Shown: piece after piece, positions 1 through 8,000 of the stretch
Numbering within the stretch: the first letter of the stretch is position 1
How the letters are laid out: every line of letters begins with the position of its first letter
Assembly: GCA_002591745.1 (NCBI GenBank)
Contig: PDLQ01000005.1
Span: forward strand, 1-64,000
Length of the DNA stretch: 64,000 nucleotides
DNA from: Lewinellaceae bacterium SD302
GTDB lineage: Bacteria; Bacteroidota; Bacteroidia; Chitinophagales; Saprospiraceae
Direction of reading: 5' to 3'
Made by a program: the position numbers and the translations under genes
Notes under the pieces: model-generated
Seen by the model: only the letters and a program-made list of their open reading frames with translations
Database searches by the model: none
Told to the model about the DNA's origin: nothing

Positions 1-205
1 AGCAGATCGATTCCTGCGGCATTCACAAGGTCGATCCAAAAGTACTAAGGCGGGGTGCCCCTGGGTGATTGCCTGCTTGGAAAAGTTCGATAGTGCATCC
101 GCAGCTTATCAGAGAGAAAGCGCCATCAAGCGGAAGAAGTCCAGGAAGTTTATCGAGCAACTCTGTAAAAGCTACGTATCCAACCCCTTCCCCATGCCTG
201 CATAG
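1..205 (+). CDS. GIY-YIG endonuclease domain protein, copy 1 (5' truncated by window edge)
   Basis: This is the 3' part of a small GIY-YIG (URI-type) nuclease gene; the reading frame enters at base 2 and ends with TAG at 203-205. The visible residues (ADRFLRHS..., then a Lys/Arg-rich helix with AIKRKKSRKF) match the two complete copies downstream almost exactly, so this is the first visible unit of a tandem array. The catalytic GIY and YIG-like strands lie upstream of the window. Single-domain GIY-YIG proteins of about 90 residues are common in Bacteroidota; whether they act in repair, in mobility or not at all is not established for this group. Confidence 0.8.
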   Translation, partial: ADRFLRHSQGRSKSTKAGCPWVIACLEKFDSASAAYQRESAIKRKKSRKFIEQLCKSYVSNPFPMPA

Positions 206-267
206 ATAGTGAGACTTTGCGTCCCGCCTAAGCGGGAAGGTCGCCGGTTCGACTCCGGCATTCTCCA
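206..267 (+). repeat. tRNA-3'-half-like element, copy 1
   Basis: Directly after the GIY-YIG stop lie a small hairpin (CCCGC CTAA GCGGG, like a long variable arm), a perfect T-arm-like hairpin (GCCGG TTCGACT CCGGC, 243-259) and an acceptor-like ATTCTCCA. No matching 5' half (GGAGAAT plus D-arm) is present, so this is not a functional tRNA. The antisense translation gives a peptide of the NAGVEPATFPLR type that I recall from many spurious database proteins, which suggests that the element is widespread. Confidence 0.6.
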
Positions 268-270
268 CTA

Positions 271-308
271 AAAGCTCGTTCCATTTTTTCTGGAACGGGC
301 TTTTTTTT
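271..308 (+). terminator. Intrinsic terminator of GIY-YIG cassette 1
   Basis: Stem AGCTCGTTCCA / TGGAACGGGCT with a T-rich loop, followed by a run of eight T. Confidence 0.8.
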
Positions 309-327
309 ATTAGCACCTATACACTAA

Positions 328-600
328 ATGTACTTCGTTTACATCCTTTACTCTCCTTCCAGGAACAGGTATTACGTTGGCTATACAGGCCAATTAGCAG
401 ATCGATTCCTACGGCATTCACAAGGTCGATCCAAAAGTACTAAGGTGGGGTGCCCTTGGGTGATCGCCTGCTTGGAAAAGTTCGACAGTGCATCCGCAGC
501 TTATCAGAGAGAAAGCGCCATCAAGCGGAAGAAGTCCAGGAAGTTTATCGAGCAACTCTGTAAAAGCTACGTATCCAACCCCTTCCCCATGCCTGCATAG
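328..600 (+). CDS. GIY-YIG endonuclease domain protein, copy 2
   Basis: A complete 90-residue single-domain GIY-YIG protein. The hallmark strands are visible as VYILYSP (residues 4-10) and YYVGYTG (15-21), followed by an Arg in LADRFLRH and a conserved Glu near YQRESAIKRKK, the layout of the UvrC/URI nuclease fold. It differs from copy 3 at very few positions (V versus A near residue 40, and the last residues), so the duplication is recent or the copies are kept alike by conversion. It sits in a 394-bp unit with a tRNA-like 3' half just after its stop and a terminator hairpin on each side. A homing or self-spreading role is possible but unproven. Confidence 0.85.
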   Translation: MYFVYILYSPSRNRYYVGYTGQLADRFLRHSQGRSKSTKVGCPWVIACLEKFDSASAAYQRESAIKRKKSRKFIEQLCKSYVSNPFPMPA

Positions 601-662
601 ATAATGAGACTTTGCGTCCCGCCTAAGCGGGAAGGTCGCCGGTTCGACTCCGGCATTCTCAA
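601..662 (+). repeat. tRNA-3'-half-like element, copy 2
   Basis: Same element as at 206-267, again immediately after a GIY-YIG stop codon. T-arm-like hairpin at 638-654. The acceptor-like end reads ATTCTCAA here instead of ATTCTCCA, so this copy has decayed at one base. Confidence 0.6.
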
Positions 663-664
663 CT

Positions 665-702
665 AAAAGCTCGTACCATTTTTTTGGAACGGGCTTTTTT
701 TA
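665..702 (+). terminator. Intrinsic terminator of GIY-YIG cassette 2
   Basis: Same hairpin as at 271-308 with small changes (AGCTCGTACCA / TGGAACGGGCT), followed by a T run. Confidence 0.75.
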
Positions 703-721
703 TTAGCACCTAATACACTAA

Positions 722-994
722 ATGTACTTCGTTTACATCCTTTACTCTCCTTCCAGGAACAGGTATTACGTTGGCTATACAGGCCAATTAGCAGATCGAT
801 TCCTGCGGCATTCACAAGGTCGATCCAAAAGTACTAAGGCGGGGTGCCCCTGGGTGATCGCCTGCTTGGAAAAGTTCGACAGTGCATCCGCAGCTTATCA
901 GAGAGAAAGCGCCATTAAGCGGAAGAAGTCCAGGAAGTTTATCGAGCAACTCTGTAAAAGCTACGTATCCAACCCCTTTCCCTTGCCTGTATAG
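722..994 (+). CDS. GIY-YIG endonuclease domain protein, copy 3
   Basis: A complete 90-residue GIY-YIG protein, near-identical to copy 2, with the same VYILYSP and YYVGYTG strands and the same Arg and Glu signatures. Its start lies 394 bases after that of copy 2, which gives the period of the tandem repeat. It is the last unit: after its tRNA-like tail the sequence departs from the repeat and enters a different terminator and the PorE-like gene. The upstream spacing (terminator, then about 20 bases, then ATG) is the same for copies 2 and 3, so the promoter is either very short or lies upstream of the array. Confidence 0.85.
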   Translation: MYFVYILYSPSRNRYYVGYTGQLADRFLRHSQGRSKSTKAGCPWVIACLEKFDSASAAYQRESAIKRKKSRKFIEQLCKSYVSNPFPLPV

Positions 995-1056
995 ATAATG
1001 AGACTTTGCGTCCCGCCTAAGCGGGAAGGTCGCCGGTTCGACTCCGGCATTCTCCA
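995..1056 (+). repeat. tRNA-3'-half-like element, copy 3
   Basis: Same element after the third GIY-YIG gene; T-arm-like hairpin at 1032-1048 and the intact ATTCTCCA end at 1049-1056. The tandem repeat ends here, exactly at the acceptor-like end, as expected if this 3' end acts as a junction or attachment point. Confidence 0.6.
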
Positions 1057-1062
1057 CTTTCG

Positions 1063-1102
1063 AAAGGCTTACTCGATGACGAGTAAGCCTTTTCGTTTTT
1101 TT
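1063..1102 (+). terminator. Intrinsic terminator after GIY-YIG cassette 3
   Basis: Perfect 13-bp stem (1063-1075 with 1080-1092), loop ATGA, then CG and a T run at 1096-1102. The loop ATG is in frame with the next gene, which makes it an unlikely start codon. Confidence 0.85.
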
Positions 1103-1165
1103 AGGAAATGTAGATCATTGCGCCAGCATTTAACGTTATCAGACAAGACCCAAACCATTTCCTCC

Positions 1166-3109
1166 GTGCGATCGTCCGTTAGCGTCTTGCTTATACTCTT
1201 GTTTTACTTCACTGCTACTTTGCCAGCCAATGCCCAACTAGGCTATGAGCGAATTGCGGATATCACTAAGAAAAAGGACCGCTCACTACTTTACGAAGCC
1301 CGGCAGCTGATCGGGATGAAAAACTATGACCCGGCTATTCCGCTGCTGGATGAACTGGTGAAGCGTAACCCGCTGAACATCGATCTGATCTATATGCGCG
1401 GCACCATTCAGAAAGACCGCAAGAACTACGATGCGGCCATTTCCGACCTGGAGGCAGGCATAAAACTGGCTGCGGATTATAACGTCGGGGTGTTTATGGA
1501 ACTTGGGAAAATTTACCAGTTGGCGGGGAGATCGGATGAGGCCATTGATGCTTACGAAGACTTCCTGCGTCGTGCTGGGCCAACCGACCCGGCTTACAAA
1601 AAGGTGGAAGACCTGCTTGCCCGCGCCAGAGTAGCCCGGGAACTGATGGCTAACCCGGTCCCCTTTAATCCGGAACCCCTGCCAGGAGCGGTGAATACCA
1701 AGCAACACGATGAGTATTTTCCTAATCTCGACGTGGATGGAAAGCGGATGATCTTCGTGCGTAACCTTAACCATAACCACGAAGATTTTTATGAGTCATT
1801 TTTACAAGAAGACGGAAATTGGTCCGCTCCTCAGCCACTGGAATACATCAACAGTGAATTCAATGAAGGGGCACAAACGGTAAGTGCAGATGGCAGCTTG
1901 ATCGTCTATACCATTTGCAATAAACCCGGTGGACTAGGAGAGTGTGATCTTTACTTTACGGAACGAAAAAGGGGAGAATGGACGCCAGTAACTAATATGG
2001 GGCGGCGGGTTAACAGTCGTTTCCGGGAAACCCAACCTACGCTCAGCGCCGATGGGAAGCTACTGTTTTTCGCTTCTAATCGACCCGGTGGGGTAGGGAA
2101 GCAAGACTTATGGGGATCAGCACGCAATGAGCAGGGCTTCTGGTCACAGGCCGTCAACCTGGGGAAAACGATCAATTCTGCGGGTGACGATATATTCCCC
2201 TTTTTTCATCCCGACGGCAAGACGCTTTATTTCACTTCCGACGGCCATCCCGGGATGGGAGACCGCGACCTCTTCCTGGTACGTTTGCAAGACAATAATA
2301 CCTGGACCGAACCGCAGAATTTGGGCTACCCGATCAACACGCCAGATCGGGAAACAAACATTTTTATCGACCTGGCGGGGTCACGGGCCTTTTTTGCCAA
2401 AGAACCGAGTGCTGATTTTGAGGGGCGGAACGTAGACATCTACACCTTTGAACTCCCCGAATCTGCCCGCCCAATCCCAGCCACTTACGTCCGCGCAACG
2501 GTAGTAGATGCCACGACCCAAGAACCATTGCTGGCTAGTGTACGCCTGCGGCCGGTAAGCGCCAGCACCGCGCCCAAGACTTATCAAACGGACGAAAAGG
2601 GGAGTTTCCTCATTGTGTTACCCACAGGTAAGAACTACGCCCTGAGTGTCGATCAGGAAGGCTACTTTCCCTATAGTGCCCAATTCAGCCTGGATGAAGG
2701 CGGTGCGCCGGAGGAACCCTTCGAAGTTCGCATCGAGCTACAGCCAGCCCTGCCTGACGGACTCGTGAAAGACCAGTCCATTGTCCTCCGCAACGTACTC
2801 TTCGAATCCGGATCGGCTGATTTACTGGATGTTTCCTTTCCTGAGTTGGATCGTCTTTACGACTTGCTGAACCGTCTACCTGATCTTCGCATTGAACTCG
2901 GCGGTCATACGGATAACGTCGGCTCCGATACTGATAATCAGATACTAAGCGAGGCGCGTGCCAAGGCCGTGCGCCAGTACCTGATGGAAAAGGGAATTCC
3001 GGCCGAACGTCTTGAATACCGTGGTTACGGAGAGAGTCAGCCGGTCGCCGATAACCAGACTAGTGCCGGCAGAGCGGAGAACAGAAGGACCGAATTCAAG
3101 GTCTTGTAG
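1166..3109 (+). CDS. PorE-like TPR / beta-propeller / CRD / OmpA protein
   Basis: The domain order is that of PorE, the T9SS protein thought to anchor the secretion complex to peptidoglycan: N-terminal TPR repeats (about residues 30-160), a PD40/WD40-like propeller (about 170-430, with repeated DLYFTERK and FFASNRPGG-type blades), a carboxypeptidase-regulatory-like fold (VRATVVDATTQEPL), and a C-terminal OmpA domain with GGHTDNVGSDTDNQ and NRRTEF. The same frame is open from ATG 998, but that start lies in the repeat and ATG 1076 is in a terminator loop. GTG 1166 gives a textbook signal peptide (hydrophobic LLILLFYFTATL, then ANAQ), so I prefer it; TTG 1118 is an alternative. There is no lipobox Cys. 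Proteins of this architecture are numerous in the phylum, so a strict PorE role is inferred from the domains and from the nearby PorU-like gene. Confidence 0.8.
   Translation: MRSSVSVLLILLFYFTATLPANAQLGYERIADITKKKDRSLLYEARQLIGMKNYDPAIPLLDELVKRNPLNIDLIYMRGTIQKDRKNYDAAISDLEAGIKLAADYNVGVFMELGKIYQLAGRSDEAIDAYEDFLRRAGPTDPAYKKVEDLLARARVARELMANPVPFNPEPLPGAVNTKQHDEYFPNLDVDGKRMIFVRNLNHNHEDFYESFLQEDGNWSAPQPLEYINSEFNEGAQTVSADGSLIVYTICNKPGGLGECDLYFTERKRGEWTPVTNMGRRVNSRFRETQPTLSADGKLLFFASNRPGGVGKQDLWGSARNEQGFWSQAVNLGKTINSAGDDIFPFFHPDGKTLYFTSDGHPGMGDRDLFLVRLQDNNTWTEPQNLGYPINTPDRETNIFIDLAGSRAFFAKEPSADFEGRNVDIYTFELPESARPIPATYVRATVVDATTQEPLLASVRLRPVSASTAPKTYQTDEKGSFLIVLPTGKNYALSVDQEGYFPYSAQFSLDEGGAPEEPFEVRIELQPALPDGLVKDQSIVLRNVLFESGSADLLDVSFPELDRLYDLLNRLPDLRIELGGHTDNVGSDTDNQILSEARAKAVRQYLMEKGIPAERLEYRGYGESQPVADNQTSAGRAENRRTEFKVL
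1214..1222 (+). repeat. GCTACTTTG word, inside the PorE-like gene
   Basis: Context ACTGCTACTTTGCCAGCC; codons for TATLPA in the signal peptide. Confidence 0.8.
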
Positions 3110-3116
3110 ACTATAT

Positions 3117-3147
3117 TTGCTAAAATTGTTAGATTAGTCTAACTTTG
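3117..3147 (+). promoter_or_regulatory. Bacteroidota-type promoter for the metal permease
   Basis: TTG at 3117-3119, 20-base spacer, and TAACTTTG at 3140-3147, a full match to the phylum consensus TTG-N17-23-TAnnTTTG. The ATG at 3155 is only about 7 bases past the -7 box, so the transcript would be leaderless or nearly so. Confidence 0.65.
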
Positions 3148-3154
3148 TGTTTCT

Positions 3155-4414
3155 ATGCAAGAAACTCTTTCCCTCTTTTCGGAAGTTTACATTCTCCGCG
3201 CTCTGGCCGCCAGTAGCATGGTTGGTCTTATGTGTGGCGTCTTAGGCTGCTTCATCGTGTTGCGCAACATGAGTCTGGTCGGGGATGCCCTGGCCCACGC
3301 GATTTTACCGGGAGTGGTGATCGCCTTTATGGTAGTCGGATACAGCGCCATGGGCTTCTTCGTGGGGGCGGTGGTAGCCGGGCTGACAACCGCAGCCGGT
3401 ATCACCTGGATCCAGCAAAAAGTAAAAACGAAGAACGATGCGGCAGTTGGCATAGTCTTCACCTCCATGTTCAGTTTGGGGGTGATTCTGATCAGTCGCA
3501 TCAGTAAGAACGACGGAGTTCACCTCGACCTCAAGGATTTTCTGTTCGGTAGCGCACTGGGTGTGAGTGATACCGATCTGTTGCTGACGGGGCTGGTAAT
3601 GACCTACGTATTGGTGAGTGTAGCCGTTTTTTACCGCTACCTCTTCGCCAGTACCTTTCAGGACGTGGTGGCTCAAACCATGGGCATCAGTGTAAAGCTG
3701 ATGCATTATTTCCTGATGCTTTTGCTCAGTTTTGCCGTGGTGGCGGCTTTGCAAACCGTAGGGGTTATTCTGGTGGTTGCCATGCTAATTACCCCGGCAG
3801 CCACAGCTTTGTTACTGGCCAAACGCTTGCAGCGAGTTATTTTTATTGCGGGATTCCTGGGGTTGCTGGCCGCAAACGTGGGCATGGCCGTTGCCGTGAT
3901 CTTCGATACGCCCCCCGGACCGGCCATGGCATTGGTGGCCTTTGCGCTTTACCTGCTGGCCGTAGTCTTTTCGCCTCGAAAAGGACTGGTGGTACAGGCC
4001 CGTAACCGCTACAACCGCGAATTACAGACCGAACGCGAAGACATCCTCAAGCAAGCTTTCCGGATGGACCAACGTGGTGGCATTACTCCCGCCGGCATAC
4101 GTGAACGATTGGGCCTGAGCAAGCGCCGCTGGAACGCTCACCTCAACGCCATGAAACGCAAGGGCTGGCTCAACGACATCAATACTCTGGACATCAGTGA
4201 CCGCGGTATGATCATGGCACTCAGCCTGGTGCGGGCTCACCGCCTTTGGGAAACCTATCTCCAGCAACAGGTGGGCCTCAGTGAAGACCAGATTCATGAT
4301 GAAGCCGAACGCCTCGAACACCTCCTCACCGAAGAGTTTCTCGACCGCGTTGATCGCGAACTCGGTTACCCGACCCAGGATCCGCATGGCTCACCGATTC
4401 CACCGAGGAGCTAG
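3155..4414 (+). CDS. Metal ABC transporter permease (ABC-3 family) fused to a DtxR-type domain
   Basis: Residues 1 to about 275 form a multi-helix ABC-3 (ZnuB/MntB/SitC) permease: VLRNMSLVGDALAHAILPG is the family signature, followed by several hydrophobic segments. Residues from about 290 to the end are not membrane-like: a winged-helix-like stretch (ITPAGIRERLGLSKRRWNAHL) leads into the metal-binding/dimerisation domain of DtxR/MntR repressors, with RAHRLWETYL, then DEAERLEHLL and GYPTQDPHGSPIPP. The likely substrate is Mn, Zn or Fe. No ATPase or binding-protein gene is adjacent, so the partners are elsewhere. The fused domain could sense cytoplasmic metal and gate the transporter; DNA binding by a membrane-tethered regulator is less likely. 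The TAG stop is also the first codon of a palindrome array. Confidence 0.85.
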   Translation: MQETLSLFSEVYILRALAASSMVGLMCGVLGCFIVLRNMSLVGDALAHAILPGVVIAFMVVGYSAMGFFVGAVVAGLTTAAGITWIQQKVKTKNDAAVGIVFTSMFSLGVILISRISKNDGVHLDLKDFLFGSALGVSDTDLLLTGLVMTYVLVSVAVFYRYLFASTFQDVVAQTMGISVKLMHYFLMLLLSFAVVAALQTVGVILVVAMLITPAATALLLAKRLQRVIFIAGFLGLLAANVGMAVAVIFDTPPGPAMALVAFALYLLAVVFSPRKGLVVQARNRYNRELQTEREDILKQAFRMDQRGGITPAGIRERLGLSKRRWNAHLNAMKRKGWLNDINTLDISDRGMIMALSLVRAHRLWETYLQQQVGLSEDQIHDEAERLEHLLTEEFLDRVDRELGYPTQDPHGSPIPPRS

Positions 4415-4660
4415 ACGCTCGTTCTTCGCTTTTAGACGCCTGCGGCTTTTGGACGGCGCAAGCGCCTTTTAGGGTCATGGAATCCGAGACAGAAGATTTA
4501 GCCTCTGATTCAAGTTATCCCATAAAAGCGAGGAACGAGTGTCCAAAAGGGCTTTAGCCCGTCCAAAAGCCGAAGGCGTCCAAGAGGAGCTTGCGACGTC
4601 CAAGAGCGCGCAGCGCGTCCAGAAGCCGCAGGCGTCTAAAAGCGAGGAACGAGCGTCCCA
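4412..4660. repeat. Mosaic palindrome array A
   Basis: Left half (4412-4473) reads from the stop codon as TAGACG-, TTAGACG- and TTTGGACG-linked short palindromes (CTCGTTCTTCGC, CCTGCGGC, GCGCAAGCGC). Right half (about 4518-4660) is in the opposite orientation: GCGAGGAACGAG, GGGCTTTAGCCC, GCCGAAGGC, GGAGCTTGCGAC, GCGCGCAGCGCG and GCCGCAGGC, each followed by GTCCAAA/G or a variant. An open frame through it (4539-4790) is low-complexity and taken as non-coding. Confidence 0.75.
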
Positions 4661-4788
4661 ATCTCCGCCACTACCTCAACCACACCTACCGCCCCGGCAA
4701 GGCCCACCACCCCCGGCTAAACAACTTAAAAACTTAAATATGTTAAAACTACCTTTATTGCGTGTAGTTTTCTCATTTATACCTAGAT

Positions 4789-4822
4789 GACGCCGCGGCT
4801 CAGGTCGTTCGGCGTCTTTTTT
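4789..4822 (+). terminator. Intrinsic terminator
   Basis: Stem GACGCCG (4789-4795) with CGGCGTC (4810-4816), then six T (4817-4822). It would stop transcription from the permease direction before porU. Confidence 0.7.
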
Positions 4823-4924
4823 ATGCCCATTAACGACGGGAGGTAGTTTTTTTCATCGAAGCCTTGGCCTGCAGTAAGCTAGCGGCCGCCCGATTGCGTT
4901 ATCTTGGTGATGATTTCAAACAGT

Positions 4925-4933
4925 GCTACTTTG
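4925..4933 (+). repeat. GCTACTTTG word, intergenic, left arm of pair
   Basis: Context CAGTGCTACTTTGCTAGG; inverted partner at 5032-5040. Confidence 0.8.
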
Positions 4934-5031
4934 CTAGGAAAGAGATACTAGATTATAGATGCCAGACACTAGACTGTATTCATGACGTTGTCTGGTGTCT
5001 AGCGTCTTACATCTAGCGTCTTTCTGCCTGG

Positions 5032-5040
5032 CAAAGTAGC
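5032..5040 (-). repeat. GCTACTTTG word, intergenic, right arm of pair
   Basis: Minus-strand reading CATTGCTACTTTGCCAGG; 19 bases before the porU start. Confidence 0.8.
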
Positions 5041-5058
5041 AATGCTCCAATTCAACCT

Positions 5059-8000
5059 ATGATGTTTTCCCGCTCGCAACTTACCTTATCAATTCTGTTC
5101 CTGACCCTAGTAAGTCTTTCGGCTCAAATACCCACCATAAATGGTGATACGCTGTATGGCCGTGAGTGGATCAACCCGGACGGCGCTGATTATTTGCGGG
5201 TTTCCGTTACGGAGGAAGGCTTTTACCGGCTTAGTCCACAGGAAATTGGCTTGGCGGGTTTTCAGTTTACCAGTACCCCGGCGGAAGACTGGCGACTCTG
5301 GTTGAGGGGTGAACAGGTACCCATTTTTGTTAATGATCAGGGCATCTGGTTCTGGGGTGACAAGAACAGGGGGGAGTTGGATCGCCATCTTTTTGCCACT
5401 CCCGAGGCCGATCAATTGAATCCGGCTTACAGCATGTACAATGATACGGCCGTTTACTTTCTGGGGCTGGCCGTGGATGAAGCGCCGAACCTTTACGCTG
5501 AAACAACAGCGGGAAATACGAGTGGACTAAGTGCGGAACCCAACGTTTTTCGTACTGCTCAGCGGGTATTTAATGAGTTTTCCAACAAGGAATTCATTCG
5601 TACTCAGGGTATCAGCATCTTTTATTCCCACTACGATACGGGTGAGGGCTACGGCAGCCGCTCCATCAACGATCTGCTGAGTTTCAACGGAGAGACCACA
5701 ACACCTTTTGAACTGGAACTGGATGGTTTGGCAACGAGTGGGCCACCGGCCGCAGCGAGCGTTCGTTTTGGTCTTGGATTTGACGCTCACAATCAGCAGT
5801 TAACAATCGAGGGACAGGACCTGGGGAATGTAGTGCAGGGAAACTGGTCGGTGCAGGAGTTGAGCGGGATCTTTACGCCCGGCGGCACTTCTATAAGTGG
5901 CAGTCTGACCGGTTCGGGCGGTGATCGCGACAAGGCAAACCTCGCCGTGGTAACGATCGATTATCCTGCCGTTACGGACTTGACCGAAGGTGGCTTTGCC
6001 TTTACTTTGCCGGCTAATGCCAGTGATCGTCGCCTCAACTTTTCTGGTAGCGGCAGCGGTAATTATGCCCTAATCAATCATTCTGCCGAGACGATATCCT
6101 TTTCGACTGCCAGCCCTGATTTTCGAATCCCGGCCACCAACGAATCCCAGCAATTTTACATCGTCGATCTGGGCGAATCGCTTTCGGCTATCAGCCTGGA
6201 AAGAGTAAGCCTGAACGATCTTCGCCCGAGCCAGTCAGTGGACTTTTTGATCATCACTTCCGTGCGCCTTCGCTCCGACGGCAGTGGTGACGATCCCATT
6301 CAGGAATACGCGGATTATCGCCGGTCTATCACGGGTGGTGGCCACCGGGTTCAGCTGATCAATGTAGAAGATCTATACGACACATATGCTTATGGGATAA
6401 ATCGCCATCCGTTGGCCATTCGTAACTACCAGGCTGATTTGCGAAAGCTTTATCCCGGACTCCGCTACCTCTTCCTTATCGGTAAAGGCAGGGAATATTC
6501 GGATATGCGTACCGAGGACCAATTGGCTACGGCCGAGGAGACTTTCTTCGTGCCCAGCTTCGGTTTACCCGCCAGTGATAACCTGATTTCGGCGGACGTG
6601 GATGGCATAGTACCGAAATTAGCTACCGGCCGGCTCAGTGTAATTAATGCTGATGAAGTAGCCCTTTACCTGGATAAGGTCCGGGGTTTCGATGAACAGG
6701 TAAACCTGCCACAAAACCTAGAGGATAAGGACTGGCTCAAGCAAATCGTGCACCTCAGTGGCGGCGGTTTACCGACCGAACAACTCTCTATTCGTAACCT
6801 GCTACAGAACATGGAGTTCGAGGTGGAGAACAATGAGTTCGCCGGCTCCGTCAGCAGCTTTTTCAAAACCAGCAGCGACCCGATCGAGGAAAGTCGGGAA
6901 CAAGCAATCTTTAACCGGATCAACGAAGGCACATCCATCGTTACTTTCTTTGGCCACTCCAGTAGCCAGGGCTTCGATTTTAATATCGACAATCCGGAGA
7001 ACTACCTGAACGAAGATCGCTACCCGCTGATGCTGTCGCTGGGCTGTTACAGCGGAGATGCATTCACTTCTCTGCGTAGTATCGGTGAGCGTTTTGTCTT
7101 GCTGCCCAACAAGGGGGCCATCGCTTTTGGCGCATCCAAAGGGTTGGGCTACATCCCTGTATTGGGGGCCTTCGGCCGTAAATACTACGACCTGATGGGC
7201 GGTGAGTTGTATGGCCGTGGTATCGGCGAGATACTGAATGGGAGTATCAATCATTTCAAGAATCAGGGTAGCTTTTCCTACCGGATTTTGTTAGAGCAAT
7301 TTAGTCTGAACGGCGACCCGTCGATTCGTCTACACCCTCAGCCAGGGCCGGATTTAGTTTTTGATCCGGCCTCCGTAGAATTCGAGCCAAGGGTGATTCC
7401 CGCCCAGCAAGACAGTTTTACGGTGCGGATGCGACTGGTCAATATCGGCCGCGGAACGGAGCAGGAGCATACACTCCGGCTGCGCCAATTATTACCCAAC
7501 GGCAACGAACTTCCCCTGGGGGAATACCGCGTTCAGTTGAAGGGCTACGACGAGCAGGTTGAGCTGCGCCTGCCAAACAACGGTTTTATGGCCGTAGGTT
7601 CCAATCGCCTGCTGGCTACGCTGGATAACGCCAACGAAGTGAGTGAACAGCCGCTTCCCTCCGCCGAAGCCAATAATGAATTACAGCGCAACGGCGAGGC
7701 GGGCGTGCCCTTCTTCATCGTAGCCAATACGGCCCGGCCGGCTTATCCGCCACCCTACGCTTTATACGAGGGCAGCGAAACTGTTCAATTAGTAGCTTCC
7801 ACCACTAATCCATTAGCTAGTGAGCAGCGCTACTTTCTGCAACTGGATACCAGCCAGCTATTTGCAACGCCTGTGGCTACTACGGAGATTACCCAGTCGG
7901 GCGGTTTACTGAATTGGTCGCCCCAGGTCAACTGGCAAGATAGTACCGTCTACTATTGGCGCATTAGCCCGGACAGTATCTACAACGAGGGCCAGGGATT

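Larger units (their letters stand above)
1..1056 (+). repeat. Tandem 394-bp GIY-YIG/tRNA-like cassette array
   Basis: Three consecutive units (the first truncated by the window edge) of GIY-YIG gene, tRNA-like 3' half, terminator hairpin and short spacer. The start-to-start distance of the two complete genes is 394 bases. Units are nearly identical at the base level, including the non-coding parts. Confidence 0.85.
4921..5045. repeat. Nested inverted repeat flanked by GCTACTTTG words
   Basis: The outer arms (CAGTGCTACTTTGCTAGGAA and its near complement ending CAAAGTAGCAATG) enclose a second dyad of CCAGACACTAGAC and GTCTGGTGTCTAG type plus repeats of TAGCGTCT. It is MITE-like in shape but has no evident target-site duplication. 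Confidence 0.55.
4415..5058. other. Intergenic stretch between metal permease and porU
   Basis: No convincing gene. It holds palindrome array A (to 4660), a terminator (4789-4822) and a nested inverted repeat bounded by two GCTACTTTG words (4921-5045). Bases 4665-4737 read in one frame as RHYLNHTYRPGKAHH..., which may be the relic of a C-terminus but is too short to assign. Confidence 0.6.

Noticed and set aside
206-267. A real tRNA gene at the GIY-YIG cassette
   Set aside because: Only the T-arm and acceptor-like 3' half are present; no complementary 5' acceptor strand, D-arm or anticodon stem could be found in the preceding 90 bases.
812-1057. Antisense protein (NAGVEPATFPLRRDAK type) over the tRNA-like element
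   Set aside because: Overlaps the GIY-YIG gene completely and consists of the antisense of the repeat; I regard the type as a common spurious annotation.
4539-4790. Open frame of 83 codons through palindrome array A
   Set aside because: Its residues (KRALARPKAEGVQEELATSK and on) are just the translated palindrome modules; no homologue pattern or start context.
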